The notes: generated from the letters alone by a model not told the origin. A stretch of 42,679 bases of DNA from Bacillus taeanensis (GCF_003318295.1 NZ_QOCW01000035.1:1-42679), one strand, 5' to 3'; positions 28,954 through 38,294 are shown, numbered from the stretch's first letter. Translations and numbers: made by a program.

Positions 28954-31900
28954 ATGTTCCTCAAAAGATTAGATGTTGTAGGATTTAAGTCTTTTGCGGA
29001 CCGAATTGGGGTTGAATTTGTTCCAGGTGTAACAGCTGTTGTCGGTCCAAATGGAAGTGGAAAAAGTAATATTACAGATGCTATACGTTGGGTATTAGGT
29101 GAACAATCAGCCAAATCACTTCGAGGGTCCAAAATGCAGGATATCATTTTTTCAGGAAGTGATTCTCGAAAATCATTAAATTATGCTGAAGTAACATTAA
29201 CTCTTGATAATCAAAGTAACTATTTGCCGCTTGATTACAATGAAATTAGTGTAACGCGCAAGGTATATCGTTCCGGTGATAGTGAATATTTTATAAATAA
29301 GCAATCTTGTCGTTTAAAAGATATTGTTGATCTTTTTATGGATACAGGACTTGGACGAGAATCTTTTTCCATTATTGGTCAAGGTAAAATTGAGGAAATA
29401 CTAAACAGTAAAGCTGAAGAAAAACGGAAAATTTTTGAAGAAGCAGCAGGGGTATTAAAATATAAACAGCGCAAAGTAAAAGCGGAATTAAAGTTATCAG
29501 AAACAGAAGACAATTTACTGCGTGTAGAAGATATCTTATATGAGCTTGAGGACCAAATAGAACCTTTAAAAATACAAGCATCAATTGCAAAAGATTACCT
29601 TGAAAAACGTGAAGAATTAGAAAAAATTGAAGTATCGCTTCTTGCATATGAAATTGAAGATTTTCATGAAAAGTGGCAAAAACAATCAAGAGTGCTTGAG
29701 GAATTAAAAGAGCAGGAGCTTGATCTCTCAACTTCCATCAAAAAAGGGGAAGCAAAATTAGAAAATAATCGCCATGAACTTCATGTGTTAGATGAATCTA
29801 TTAATGATTTACAAAACGTTTTACTTCTGACAAGTGAGGAACTTGAAAAGCTGGAAGGAAAAAAAGAAGTACTAAAAGAACGTCAGAAAAATGCAGGGAA
29901 AAACCGGGAAGAGCTTTCAGAGCGGCTTCTTCATTTCCAAGCGAAAAAAGACTATTATGAAACAACACTCGAAGAAGAACAACAATGTCTTGTTTCTCAA
30001 AAAGACAAATTAGAACAGCTGCATGCTCAATTAGATCAGGAAACAGAAGTATTAACATCTCTTGAGGAAGATGTGGAAGCAGTCATTGATTCTTTAAAAT
30101 CCGATTATATTGAGTTATTAAATAAACAAGCTGCCCTTAAAAATGAAATTCGTTATTTAAATGAGCAAATCGGACAGCAGGAAAGAAAGTCTGCTCAATT
30201 AGATCAAGAATATAAAAACCTTTTACAGCAGCGCAGCGAGCTTCAATCTAAAAAACAAAAAGCTGAACAAAAATTAGCAGAAGTGAAAGTAAAGCTTGAA
30301 GATCACTTAAATCGTTATTATGATTTACAGCGCCAACTTGAAAAAACAGAAGAAACTTATCGCAGGAAAGAGTCACAGCTTTATCAAGCATTTCAATATT
30401 TGCAGCAAGCACGTTCCCGAAAAGAAGTGCTTGAAGAAATGCAGGAAGATTATGCTGGATTTTATCAAGGGGTTAAAGAGGTTTTAAAAGAACGAGACAC
30501 CCTTAAAGGAATTGAAGGAGCGGTTGCTGAATTAATTTCTGTTGATAAACAGTATGAAGTGGCGGTTGAAACAGCTTTAGGAGCAGCCATGCAGCATATC
30601 GTAGTCGATGATGAAGAAAATGCCCGCCAAGCAATTCGTTATTTAAAGTCACAGCGGTTTGGCCGTGCTACGTTCTTACCTCTATCGGTGATAAAGCCAA
30701 GAAAATTATCAGAATTTGAGTTTAATCAACTTCAAAATCATGCGTCATTTATTGGAGCGGCAGCGAATCTAATTACAACAAACGAGCGTTATAAACCAAT
30801 TATTTCAAACTTATTAGGACATGTTATTGTAACGAAAGATCTAAAAAGTGCAAATGAACTTGCCAAGCTTTTGAAATATCGTTATCGAATCGTGACGCTT
30901 GAAGGGGATGTTGTAAACCCTGGTGGTTCAATGACAGGGGGAAGTGTAAAGCAAAGCAAAAATTCACTTTTAAGCAGACAACGAGAACTAGAGACGGTTC
31001 AGCATAAATTAGTAGAAATGGAAGAACAAACTCGTCAATTAGAAGAAGTGGTGAAAAAGCTAAAAAGTGAGCTTGAAGAAGGAAGAAGTCAGCTTGAAGT
31101 AATGCGTGAGCATGGAGAAACGATTCGCCTTGATGAACAAGACTTTTTAAACGCTGCAAAGGAAGCTGCATTAGAAGAAAAAAGTATGAATGAGCGTTTA
31201 ATGCTATATGATCGTGAAAAAACTGCCTTTCAATCAGAAAAAGGATCCATTCATAAGCGGCTTAGCGAATTGGAAGAAACGTTATCATGTGTCACTAGGC
31301 AAGCGGAAGAAATGGAAGCTGAAATTGAAAGCTTAACCGCAAGAAAAAAATCGCAGCAAACGAACAAAGAAGAAGTCCAGGAGAAAATAACTTTCTTAAA
31401 AATTCAAACTGCTGAACAGCAGCAATCTTTTAAAAATCAACAAGAAAAAGTAAGCCGTTTAAAAACTGAACAAAAGGAAATACTGCAGGAGTTATCCTAT
31501 ACAGAAGATTCTCTTCGTTATTTATCAGAGGAAATTAATTCAGAGACATCCAGTGAAGGTGAATTAGAAGAGATGCTTTCAATTAAACGTGCTGAAAAAA
31601 ATGAAACAGCAAAATTAATTGCAGAAAGACGCGAAAATCGTCTGACTAATCAGCAGAAAATTGAAGATCAAGAACAGGAATTAAAACAAGTCAAACGACA
31701 GCAAAAACAAGTTCTTGAAATTGTTCGTCATGAAGAAATAAAATGTAATCGTTTGGATATGGATTTAGAAAATCGATTAAACAAGCTAAGTGAAGAATAT
31801 GAACTTACATTTGAACGGGCAAAAGAAAAATATCCGCTTATGTTTAGTGCAGAAGAATCTCGAAAACAAGTAAAGCTTCTTAAAATGGCAATTGACGAAT

Positions 31901-32514
31901 TAGGTACTGTGAATTTAGGAGCGATTGATGAATATGAGCGTGTACAGGAACGCTATAATTTTTTAGTGGATCAGCGCGATGATTTGCAGCATGCTAAGGG
32001 AACGCTTCACCAAGTTATTGGCGAAATGGATGAAGAGATGAAGAAGCGTTTTGAACAAACATTTTTTGAAATAAGGGAACACTTTCAAATTGTTTTCCAA
32101 GAACTGTTTGGTGGAGGACAAGCTGATTTAGCATTAACTGTTCCCGAAGACTTGTTAAACACAGGGGTAGATATTTTGGCGCAGCCTCCGGGGAAAAAAC
32201 TGCAGCATTTAAACTTATTATCAGGAGGAGAAAGGGCTCTCACAGCGATCGCCTTATTATTTGCTATTTTGAAGGTCCGTCCTGTGCCGTTTTGTGTGCT
32301 TGATGAGGTAGAGGCAGCTCTTGACGAAGCGAATGTCGCTCGATTTGCAGGATATTTAAAACGATTTAGTAAAGAAACACAGTTTATTGTTGTAACTCAT
32401 CGCAAAGGTACCATGGAGGAAGCTGATGTATTATACGGCGTTACCATGCAGGAATCAGGGGTTTCAAAGCTTGTGTCTGTTCGTCTTGAAGAATCTAAAC
32501 AGTTAGTAAAGTAG
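28954..32514 (+). CDS. smc: SMC chromosome condensation/segregation ATPase
   Basis: 1186 aa, identical in length to B. subtilis Smc. With ScpA and ScpB it extrudes DNA loops and resolves sister origins. The N-terminal head has Walker A GPNGSGKS (31-38). Two long coiled-coil arms (about 170-500 and 680-1000) flank the hinge, which shows GAVAELISVDKQYEVAVETA and the glycine pattern GGSMTGGS. The C-terminal head carries the LSGGERA signature (1089-1095) and Walker B with D1117-E1118 (CVLDEVEAALDEAN). GGGGGGAA lies before the ATG. ftsY follows 36 nt downstream and is likely co-transcribed. Confidence 0.97.
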   Translation: MFLKRLDVVGFKSFADRIGVEFVPGVTAVVGPNGSGKSNITDAIRWVLGEQSAKSLRGSKMQDIIFSGSDSRKSLNYAEVTLTLDNQSNYLPLDYNEISVTRKVYRSGDSEYFINKQSCRLKDIVDLFMDTGLGRESFSIIGQGKIEEILNSKAEEKRKIFEEAAGVLKYKQRKVKAELKLSETEDNLLRVEDILYELEDQIEPLKIQASIAKDYLEKREELEKIEVSLLAYEIEDFHEKWQKQSRVLEELKEQELDLSTSIKKGEAKLENNRHELHVLDESINDLQNVLLLTSEELEKLEGKKEVLKERQKNAGKNREELSERLLHFQAKKDYYETTLEEEQQCLVSQKDKLEQLHAQLDQETEVLTSLEEDVEAVIDSLKSDYIELLNKQAALKNEIRYLNEQIGQQERKSAQLDQEYKNLLQQRSELQSKKQKAEQKLAEVKVKLEDHLNRYYDLQRQLEKTEETYRRKESQLYQAFQYLQQARSRKEVLEEMQEDYAGFYQGVKEVLKERDTLKGIEGAVAELISVDKQYEVAVETALGAAMQHIVVDDEENARQAIRYLKSQRFGRATFLPLSVIKPRKLSEFEFNQLQNHASFIGAAANLITTNERYKPIISNLLGHVIVTKDLKSANELAKLLKYRYRIVTLEGDVVNPGGSMTGGSVKQSKNSLLSRQRELETVQHKLVEMEEQTRQLEEVVKKLKSELEEGRSQLEVMREHGETIRLDEQDFLNAAKEAALEEKSMNERLMLYDREKTAFQSEKGSIHKRLSELEETLSCVTRQAEEMEAEIESLTARKKSQQTNKEEVQEKITFLKIQTAEQQQSFKNQQEKVSRLKTEQKEILQELSYTEDSLRYLSEEINSETSSEGELEEMLSIKRAEKNETAKLIAERRENRLTNQQKIEDQEQELKQVKRQQKQVLEIVRHEEIKCNRLDMDLENRLNKLSEEYELTFERAKEKYPLMFSAEESRKQVKLLKMAIDELGTVNLGAIDEYERVQERYNFLVDQRDDLQHAKGTLHQVIGEMDEEMKKRFEQTFFEIREHFQIVFQELFGGGQADLALTVPEDLLNTGVDILAQPPGKKLQHLNLLSGGERALTAIALLFAILKVRPVPFCVLDEVEAALDEANVARFAGYLKRFSKETQFIVVTHRKGTMEEADVLYGVTMQESGVSKLVSVRLEESKQLVK

Positions 32515-32550
32515 GAGCTAAATAAATAATCGTAATAAGGATGTGAAAAC

Positions 32551-33540
32551 ATGAGTTTTTTTAAGAAGTTAAAAGAAAAATTTACGACGCAAACAGATGC
32601 TGTAACAGAAAAATTTAAAGATGGTTTATCAAAAACGAGAGATTCATTTGCAGGAAAGGTAAATAACCTTGTTAAACGCTACCGTAAAGTAGATGAGGAG
32701 TTTTTTGAAGAGCTTGAGGAAATTTTAATTAGTGCAGATGTTGGTGTAGTTACAGTTATGGACTTAATTGATTTATTAAAAGATGAAGCACGGACAAAAA
32801 ATATTCAAGACACAAAAGAATTACAATCTGTTATTTCAGAAAAACTGGCAGAACTTCTTCATAAGGAAGAAGAGGATAGTACCCTTAATATCCAACAAAA
32901 TGAAATGACTGTTATTTTGTTTGTTGGGGTAAACGGGGTAGGGAAAACAACCACAATTGGTAAGCTTGCCCATAAACTAAAATCGGAAGGGAAATCGGTT
33001 TTATTAGCAGCTGGGGATACGTTTCGAGCGGGTGCTATTGAACAGCTTGCCGTGTGGGGAGAGCGAGTTGGGGTAGATGTTATTAAACACCAAGAAGGGT
33101 CTGACCCAGCAGCTGTTATATTTGACGCGGTTCAATCAGCTCGTTCAAAAAACGTTGATGTACTTTTGTGTGATACAGCGGGCCGTTTGCAAAATAAAGT
33201 AAACTTAATGAAAGAACTTGAAAAAGTAAAACGTGTTATTTCCCGAGAAATTCCATCTGCCCCTCATGAAGTACTGCTTGTATTAGATGCTACAACAGGA
33301 CAAAATGCGATGAGTCAAGCCAAAACGTTTAGTGAATCAACCGATGTATCAGGTATTGTCTTAACAAAGTTAGATGGAACAGCCAAAGGGGGAATTGTCC
33401 TCGGTATTCGTCACGAGTTAGATATTCCTGTAAAGCTTGTTGGTCTTGGAGAAAAAGTGGATGATTTGCAAGAATTTGATGCTGAAAAATTTGTATACGG
33501 ACTTTTTTCTGAGTTAATTGAAGAAGATACAAATGAGTGA
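32551..33540 (+). CDS. ftsY: FtsY, signal recognition particle receptor GTPase
   Basis: 329 aa; matches the B. subtilis length. It docks Ffh-ribosome complexes at the membrane for co-translational insertion. A short amphipathic, lysine-rich N-terminus starts MSFFKKLKEKFTTQ (membrane-targeting helix). The NG domain has GVNGVGKT (126-133), LAAGDTFRAGAIEQL, DTAGRL and TKLDGTAKGG. A palindrome GGGTCTGACCC in its coding sequence is the conserved EGSDPA, not a repeat. Terminator downstream. Confidence 0.96.
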   Translation: MSFFKKLKEKFTTQTDAVTEKFKDGLSKTRDSFAGKVNNLVKRYRKVDEEFFEELEEILISADVGVVTVMDLIDLLKDEARTKNIQDTKELQSVISEKLAELLHKEEEDSTLNIQQNEMTVILFVGVNGVGKTTTIGKLAHKLKSEGKSVLLAAGDTFRAGAIEQLAVWGERVGVDVIKHQEGSDPAAVIFDAVQSARSKNVDVLLCDTAGRLQNKVNLMKELEKVKRVISREIPSAPHEVLLVLDATTGQNAMSQAKTFSESTDVSGIVLTKLDGTAKGGIVLGIRHELDIPVKLVGLGEKVDDLQEFDAEKFVYGLFSELIEEDTNE

Positions 33541-33557
33541 GAGTTGAACGAAAGTAG

Positions 33558-33592
33558 AAGGTGAGCAGCATAAAAAAGCCGCTCATCTTTTT
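33558..33592 (+). terminator. ftsY terminator
   Basis: AAGGTGAGC (33558-33566) pairs with GCTCATCTT (33581-33589), including one G-U pair, followed by T's to 33592. Confidence 0.7.
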
Positions 33593-33648
33593 ATTCATGC
33601 GACAAATCATAAGTTCTCATCCTATAAAAAAGATGTTAAGAAAAAAAC

Positions 33649-33677
33649 TTGACAAATCCTTCTCAACTCTGTACTAT
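33649..33677 (+). promoter_or_regulatory. Strong sigma-A promoter of ylxM-ffh
   Basis: Consensus -35 TTGACA (33649-33654), 17-nt spacer, -10 TACTAT (33672-33677). Located between the ftsY terminator and ylxM; the leader is about 35-40 nt. Confidence 0.85.
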
Positions 33678-33719
33678 GTAATAATGTAAAGGCGATTCAC
33701 TTAACAAGGGGCTGACGCC

Positions 33720-34052
33720 ATGTTAGAAAAGACAACGAGAATAAACTATTTATTTGATTTTTATCAAGCACTGCTTACGCCAAAACAGCGTAATTATATG
33801 TCGTTGTATTATCTGGATGATTACTCCCTTGGCGAAATTGCGGAAGAGTTTCAAGTAAGTCGTCAAGCTGTATATGACAATATAAAGCGAACTGAAGCAA
33901 TGCTTGAAGAATATGAGCGAAAACTTCTTCTCTTTAAAAAGTTTGAAAAGAGAAAAAAGTTAGTTATTGAATTGAAACAACTACTAGTAAATCAAGAGAG
34001 CTATTCAAGCGAACTTCGTGAAGTAATAGACACTCTTGAAAAGCTGGATTAG
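33720..34052 (+). CDS. ylxM: YlxM, helix-turn-helix SRP-associated protein
   Basis: 110 aa. A sigma-70 region-4-like helix-turn-helix is clear: [20 protein letters not shown] and [19 protein letters not shown]. The gene is always beside ffh in Firmicutes; in streptococci YlxM binds Ffh and SRP RNA and modulates GTP hydrolysis, so it is treated as an SRP accessory protein rather than a proven regulator. AAGGGG precedes the ATG. ffh starts 15 nt after the stop. Confidence 0.92.
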   Translation: MLEKTTRINYLFDFYQALLTPKQRNYMSLYYLDDYSLGEIAEEFQVSRQAVYDNIKRTEAMLEEYERKLLLFKKFEKRKKLVIELKQLLVNQESYSSELREVIDTLEKLD

Positions 34053-34067
34053 GAGGCGGCATAGCTT

Positions 34068-35417
34068 ATGGCATTTGAAGGTTTAGCCGACCGACTGCAA
34101 GGTACGCTGCAGAGAATTCGCGGCAAAGGAAAAGTGACTGAGGCCGATGTAAATGAAATGATGCGCGAGGTGCGGCTTGCACTGCTCGAAGCAGACGTAA
34201 ACTTTAAAGTTGTTAAAAGTTTTATTAAAAATGTTAAAGAGCGTGCAATCGGACAAGAAGTTTTTCAAAGTTTAACACCAGGACAACAAGTTATTAAAGT
34301 TGTACATGAAGAGTTAAAAACACTGATGGGTGGAGAGCAAAGTAAAATTGCTGTCTCAAACCGTCCTCCAACTGTTATTATGATGGTTGGTTTGCAGGGG
34401 GCAGGTAAAACGACAACAACCGGAAAACTTGCAAATCATTTGCGCAAAAAACATAATCGCCGTCCTCTTTTAGTTGCTGCAGATATTTATCGTCCAGCGG
34501 CAATTGACCAACTTCAAACATTGGGTAAACAGTTAAGCTTACCAGTGTTCTCATTAGGGGATCAAGTAAGCCCTGTCGAAATTGCAAAACAGGCGCTTGA
34601 AAGGGCAAAAGAAGAGCATCATGATTATGTACTTATTGATACAGCGGGTAGACTTCATATCGATGAAGATTTGATGAAAGAACTTCAAGATATTAAAGAG
34701 TTATCAAATCCGAATGAAATCTTTTTAGTTGTCGATGCAATGACCGGTCAAGATGCAGTAAATGTTGCTGAAAGCTTCAATGAGCAGTTAGAATTGACGG
34801 GTGTTGTGCTTACGAAACTTGATGGCGATACTCGAGGTGGGGCAGCCTTATCAATAAAATCAGTAACAGACACACCGATTAAATTCGTTGGTATGGGTGA
34901 AAAGATGGATGCATTAGAACCATTTCATCCTGAGCGAATGGCTTCCAGAATTTTAGGGATGGGTGATGTTTTAACATTAATTGAAAAAGCTCAAGCCTCT
35001 GTGGATGAAGAAAAAGCAAAAGAGCTTGAACAGAAAATGCGTACAATGAGCTTTACGTTTGATGATTTTCTTGATCAGTTAGGTCAAGTTCGCAGCATGG
35101 GACCGCTCGAAGATTTAATTGGTATGCTTCCTGGTGCGAATAAGATGAAGGGCCTAAAAAACGTTAATATTGATGAAAAGCAAATTAGTCATGTGGAAGC
35201 CATTATTCAATCGATGACAAAAGAAGAAAAACAGCATCCTGAAATGATTAACGGAAGCCGTAAGAAGCGTATTGCTAAAGGAAGCGGTACTTCTGTTCAA
35301 GAGGTAAATCGGTTGTTAAAGCAATTTGAAGATATGAAAAAAATGATGAAACAAATGACAAGTATGTCAAAAGGAAAAGGTAAGAAAAAAGGCGGATTTA
35401 ACCTTCCGTTTATGTAA
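34068..35417 (+). CDS. ffh: Ffh, signal recognition particle GTPase (SRP54)
   Basis: 449 aa. It binds signal sequences and SRP RNA, then FtsY. N domain 1-90 begins MAFEGLADRLQGTLQRI. G domain: GLQGAGKT (108-115), ADIYRPAAIDQL, DTAGRLH and TKLDGDTRGGAA. The methionine-rich M domain after about residue 325 has the RNA-binding stretch RKKRIAKGSGTSVQEVNRLL and ends with MKKMMKQMTSMSKGKGKKKG. GGAGGCGG precedes the ATG. Confidence 0.97.
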   Translation: MAFEGLADRLQGTLQRIRGKGKVTEADVNEMMREVRLALLEADVNFKVVKSFIKNVKERAIGQEVFQSLTPGQQVIKVVHEELKTLMGGEQSKIAVSNRPPTVIMMVGLQGAGKTTTTGKLANHLRKKHNRRPLLVAADIYRPAAIDQLQTLGKQLSLPVFSLGDQVSPVEIAKQALERAKEEHHDYVLIDTAGRLHIDEDLMKELQDIKELSNPNEIFLVVDAMTGQDAVNVAESFNEQLELTGVVLTKLDGDTRGGAALSIKSVTDTPIKFVGMGEKMDALEPFHPERMASRILGMGDVLTLIEKAQASVDEEKAKELEQKMRTMSFTFDDFLDQLGQVRSMGPLEDLIGMLPGANKMKGLKNVNIDEKQISHVEAIIQSMTKEEKQHPEMINGSRKKRIAKGSGTSVQEVNRLLKQFEDMKKMMKQMTSMSKGKGKKKGGFNLPFM

Positions 35418-35434
35418 TGTTTCTTATTTCGTTA

Positions 35435-35463
35435 TTTACTAAAGGCGAAATTTGTGATATAAT
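35435..35463 (+). promoter_or_regulatory. Sigma-A promoter of the rpsP operon
   Basis: -35 TTTACT (35435-35440), 17-nt spacer, -10 TATAAT (35458-35463) with TG one base upstream (TGaTATAAT). It lies between ffh and rpsP and should drive rpsP-khpA. Confidence 0.8.
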
Positions 35464-35500
35464 AAAAATTTGTGTAGTTATTTTAAAGGAGGAAATATAA

Positions 35501-35773
35501 ATGTCAGTAAAAATTCGTTTAAAACGTATGGGTGCAAAAAAATCTCCATTCTACCGTGTAGTGGTTGCTGATTCTCGTGCTCCACGTGATGGCCGCTTCA
35601 TCGAAGAGGTAGGTTACTATAATCCAGTAGCAAATCCAGTGGAAGTTAAAATTGATGAAGAGAAAGCTCTTCAATGGATGCTAAATGGAGCAAAACCATC
35701 TGATACAGTGCGTAACTTATTTTCAAAAGCTGGTCTTATGGAAAAGCTTCACAACACAAAAAATCAAAAATAA
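35501..35773 (+). CDS. rpsP: 30S ribosomal protein S16
   Basis: 90 aa. [39 protein letters not shown] and [16 protein letters not shown] are diagnostic. S16 is an early 30S assembly protein binding the 5' domain of 16S rRNA. AAAGGAGG lies 7-8 nt before the ATG. The operon continues with khpA. Confidence 0.97.
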   Translation: MSVKIRLKRMGAKKSPFYRVVVADSRAPRDGRFIEEVGYYNPVANPVEVKIDEEKALQWMLNGAKPSDTVRNLFSKAGLMEKLHNTKNQK

Positions 35774-35799
35774 TTAGACAAATGTAAGGTGGCTATCAG

Positions 35800-36027
35800 A
35801 TGAAAGGATTAATTGAAACGATTGTCAAGCCATTGGTAGACCATCCTGAAGAAGTGCGTATTGAAGAGAAGATGTCTGAACAATCCATTACGTATCAACT
35901 CTATTTTCATCAAGAGGATGTAGGGAAGGTAATTGGTAAGCAAGGAAAGGTTGCAAAGGCAATTCGAACAGTTGTGTATGCAGCAGCATCGAATCAAAAC
36001 AAGCGCATTTATTTGGAAATTATGTAA
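35800..36027 (+). CDS. khpA: KhpA, small KH-domain RNA-binding protein
   Basis: 75 aa, one type II KH domain. The RNA-binding GxxG loop is GKQG in DVGKVIGKQGKVAKAIRTVV. In Gram-positive bacteria KhpA pairs with KhpB (EloR/Jag) and affects cell elongation and division. AGGTGG precedes the ATG. Gene order rpsP-khpA-ylqD-rimM-trmD is the common Bacillus one. A terminator follows within 10 nt of the stop. Confidence 0.94.
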   Translation: MKGLIETIVKPLVDHPEEVRIEEKMSEQSITYQLYFHQEDVGKVIGKQGKVAKAIRTVVYAAASNQNKRIYLEIM

Positions 36028-36033
36028 GAAGGG

Positions 36034-36058
36034 GGAGGGGCTAACCTCTCCTTTTTTT
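36034..36058 (+). terminator. Terminator after khpA
   Basis: GGAGGGG (36034-36040) pairs with CCTCTCC (36045-36051), with one G-U pair and a 4-nt loop, followed by seven T's. Confidence 0.75.
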
Positions 36059-36085
36059 ATACCCAAAAATATAACAAGTAACAAA

Positions 36086-36135
36086 GAGCGGGTATTATTA
36101 TTTTTTTCAGCACTCGCTCATCTGTGGAGGTGAGC
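36086..36135 (+). promoter_or_regulatory. Two mutually exclusive hairpins over the ylqD ribosome binding site
   Basis: GAGCGGGT (36086-36093) can pair with ACTCGCTC (36112-36119; one G-U). The same GCTC can instead pair as GCTCA (36116-36120) with TGAGC (36131-36135), which puts the Shine-Dalgarno GGAGG in the loop. The two folds compete. This is only a pairing observation; no known RNA element was recognised. Confidence 0.25.
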
Positions 36136-36137
36136 AT

Positions 36138-36524
36138 TTGAAAATTATTAAAGCTGTTTTAGTAAAACGAGTATTAACTGAAAAAAGTAAAGAAACCATG
36201 TTAACAAGTTTTGAAAGTGAAAGAAACAAGTTGAATTTAGCTTGTAAACAGCTGGAATTTGAAAAACGAAAAGTGTTAAAAAGGCAGCCGAATCAATATG
36301 ACGTGGTTATTAATCGGTTTGAAGAAGAATTAAATTCACGTCGTAAGCGAATTGAGCAGCTTGAGTTTGAAATTGAACAACTGCAAATACTACCATTAGG
36401 CACGGAACTTCAGGCGAAAAAAATTCAAGCAATTGAAGAAGTAGAAATCGGTGATGATTGGGAGAGGTTAACTGCTCCTTCTGAAATTATCATTAAAGAT
36501 GGAATTGTAGTAGAAATTCGTTAA
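36138..36524 (+). CDS. ylqD: YlqD family protein, function unknown
   Basis: 128 aa, matching B. subtilis YlqD in length and pattern (MKIIKAVLVKRVLTEKSKE at the start, LEIEIEQLQILPLG-like centre, IIKDGIVVEIR at the end). Residues about 18-90 form an extended charged coiled coil; the last 35 residues look like a small beta domain. No catalytic motif is visible. The start is TTG at 36138 with GGAGGTGAG upstream. It is always found between khpA and rimM, so a role near ribosome maturation is a guess from context only. Confidence 0.88.
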   Translation: MKIIKAVLVKRVLTEKSKETMLTSFESERNKLNLACKQLEFEKRKVLKRQPNQYDVVINRFEEELNSRRKRIEQLEFEIEQLQILPLGTELQAKKIQAIEEVEIGDDWERLTAPSEIIIKDGIVVEIR

Positions 36525-36564
36525 ACACTTTATTAAATAAGAAATTGAGCAAGGAGGGGTTTTT

Positions 36565-37089
36565 TTGAAGTGGTTTAATGTTGGTAAGATTGTTAATACA
36601 CACGGAGTAAGAGGAGAAGTTCGCGTTATTTCTAAGACTGACTTTCCAGAAGTTCGTTATCAAAAAGGAAATGTCTTATATTTAGAACAAGCTGAGCGGC
36701 GTGAAAAGCTTCCTCTCACTATTACGAGTTATCGGAAACATAAGCAGTTTGATTTATTAACATTTCAAGGATATGAAAACATTAATGAAGTGGAAGCGTT
36801 TAAAGGTGGATTGCTTAAAATTTCGGAAGAACAGCTAAATGAAGATCATCTGGATGAAGGGGAATTTTTCTATCATCAAATTATTGGCTGTACTGTTTTT
36901 ACGGATGAAGGGGAAGAGCTTGGGAAAATCACTGAAATTTTATCTCCTGGTGCGAACGATGTTTGGGTGATCCAATCAAAAAAATCTAAAAAACAGCTCC
37001 TTATTCCTTATATTGATGAAGTTGTAAAAGAGGTAAACATCAATGAAGGAAAAATTATTATTCATGTAATGGAAGGGCTGCTCGAATGA
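36565..37089 (+). CDS. rimM: RimM, 16S rRNA processing / 30S maturation factor
   Basis: 174 aa. RimM binds S19 and assists maturation of the 30S head. N-terminal domain: [19 protein letters not shown]; the C-terminal PRC barrel shows [28 protein letters not shown] and [10 protein letters not shown]. The start is TTG at 36565, directly behind a T-run and GGAGGGG; the homologous N-terminus supports it. It overlaps trmD by 4 nt (ATGA). Confidence 0.95.
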   Translation: MKWFNVGKIVNTHGVRGEVRVISKTDFPEVRYQKGNVLYLEQAERREKLPLTITSYRKHKQFDLLTFQGYENINEVEAFKGGLLKISEEQLNEDHLDEGEFFYHQIIGCTVFTDEGEELGKITEILSPGANDVWVIQSKKSKKQLLIPYIDEVVKEVNINEGKIIIHVMEGLLE

Positions 37090-37817
37090 AAATTGATGTA
37101 TTAACACTGTTTCCTGAAATGTTTGACGGAGTATTTAATGGATCAATCCTAAAGAAGGCACAGGAAAAGGGAGCTGTATCTTATAATGTTGTAAACTTTA
37201 GAGATTATACATTAAATAAGCATAATAAGGTTGATGATTACCCTTATGGTGGGGGGGCGGGAATGGTGCTTGCTCCACAACCAATATTTGATGCAGTTGA
37301 TGATCTGCAGAAGGCTGAAAATGCTCGGATTATTTTAATGTGCCCTCAAGGTGAGCGATTTACGCAAAAGAAAGCGGAAGAGCTTGCTGAGGAAGAGCAT
37401 TTAATTTTTATTTGTGGTCATTATGAAGGTTATGATGAACGGATTAGAGAGGCTCTTGTAACGGACGAAATCTCGATTGGTGATTTTGTGTTAACAGGCG
37501 GTGAACTGGCCAGTATGGTTATTGTGGATAGTGTTACACGCTTATTGCCTGGGGTGCTTGGCAATGAAGAGTCTCCTGTTAAAGACTCGTTTAGTACGGG
37601 ATTATTAGAGCATCCTCAGTATACAAGGCCAGCGGAATACAGAGGGATGAAAGTTCCTGAAGTATTAACGTCAGGTAATCATGCTCATATTGAAGAGTGG
37701 CGCCGCTATCAATCGTTAAAGCGTACATGGGAGCGCCGACCAGATTTATTAAAAGATTGTGAGTTAACAGAGGAAGAAAAAAAATGGATTCAACAATTTG
37801 AATTAGAAAAAAAATAA
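37086..37817 (+). CDS. trmD: tRNA (guanine-37-N1)-methyltransferase TrmD
   Basis: 243 aa SPOUT-family knotted methyltransferase; makes m1G37, which prevents +1 frameshifting. [15 protein letters not shown] start, [12 protein letters not shown], and the trefoil-knot SAM site [11 protein letters not shown] and [13 protein letters not shown] are present. The catalytic Asp is in [19 protein letters not shown]. Translation is coupled to rimM by overlap. The rplS promoter begins right after it. Confidence 0.97.
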   Translation: MKIDVLTLFPEMFDGVFNGSILKKAQEKGAVSYNVVNFRDYTLNKHNKVDDYPYGGGAGMVLAPQPIFDAVDDLQKAENARIILMCPQGERFTQKKAEELAEEEHLIFICGHYEGYDERIREALVTDEISIGDFVLTGGELASMVIVDSVTRLLPGVLGNEESPVKDSFSTGLLEHPQYTRPAEYRGMKVPEVLTSGNHAHIEEWRRYQSLKRTWERRPDLLKDCELTEEEKKWIQQFELEKK

Positions 37818-37825
37818 TTTGATTG

Positions 37826-37854
37826 TTGCTAGAGTTTTCTATTTATGCTATGAT
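37826..37854 (+). promoter_or_regulatory. Promoter of rplS
   Basis: -35 TTGCTA (37826-37831), 17-nt spacer, -10 TATGAT (37849-37854) with TG upstream (TGcTATGAT). Predicted start near 37861, giving a structured leader of about 86 nt. Confidence 0.75.
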
Positions 37855-37860
37855 TATTTT

Positions 37861-37946
37861 TGTGGCTAACGCCAGTATTACGATGTTCCGCTGCAATGAT
37901 AGCAAAGCATATGCAAGAACATTTGTATGGAAGGAGGGTATACCTG
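37861..37946 (+). ncRNA. Ribosomal protein L19 leader-like RNA
   Basis: The 86-nt leader between the rplS promoter and ATG folds: GGC/GCC (37864-37873), and a main stem ATGTTC (37883-37888) with GAACAT (37917-37922), extendable by TAC/GTA and enclosing GCTGC/GCATATGC elements. The Shine-Dalgarno AAGGAGGG follows directly. An autoregulatory L19 leader is known upstream of rplS in Bacillales; position and stem agree, but I could not score it against the model. Confidence 0.6.
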
Positions 37947-38294
37947 ATGAGTCAACAAATTATTGAAGCAATTACTAAAGATCAACTTAAAACAGATCTT
38001 CCTGCATTTCGTCCAGGAGATACAGTACGTGTACACGTTAAAGTTGTTGAAGGTACGCGTGAGCGTATTCAGGTATTTGAAGGCGTGGTAATCAAACGTC
38101 GCGGTGGTGGAATCAGCGAAACATTCACAGCTCGTAAAGTATCTTACGGTGTTGGTGTTGAGCGTACATTCCCTGTACATTCACCACGTATTGATAAAAT
38201 TGATGTAGTTCGCCGTGGTAAAGTTCGTCGTGCGAAACTTTATTACTTACGTGCACTTCGCGGTAAAGCTGCTCGTATTAAAGAAATTCGATAA
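37947..38294 (+). CDS. rplS: 50S ribosomal protein L19
   Basis: 115 aa. [53 protein letters not shown] and [20 protein letters not shown] identify L19, located at the 30S-50S interface. The open frame extends upstream to 37860 through the leader, but AAGGAGGG at 37931-37938 and the homologous start [20 protein letters not shown] fix the ATG at 37947. Confidence 0.97.
   Translation: MSQQIIEAITKDQLKTDLPAFRPGDTVRVHVKVVEGTRERIQVFEGVVIKRRGGGISETFTARKVSYGVGVERTFPVHSPRIDKIDVVRRGKVRRAKLYYLRALRGKAARIKEIR

Noticed and set aside
33096..33107. A second GGGTCTGACCC palindrome, in ftsY
   Set aside because: It encodes the conserved EGSDPA of FtsY in frame, so it is explained by the protein and not by the repeat near rpe.
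37860..37946. Longer N-terminus for rplS
   Set aside because: The extension covers the structured leader; AAGGAGGG and homology place the start at 37947.
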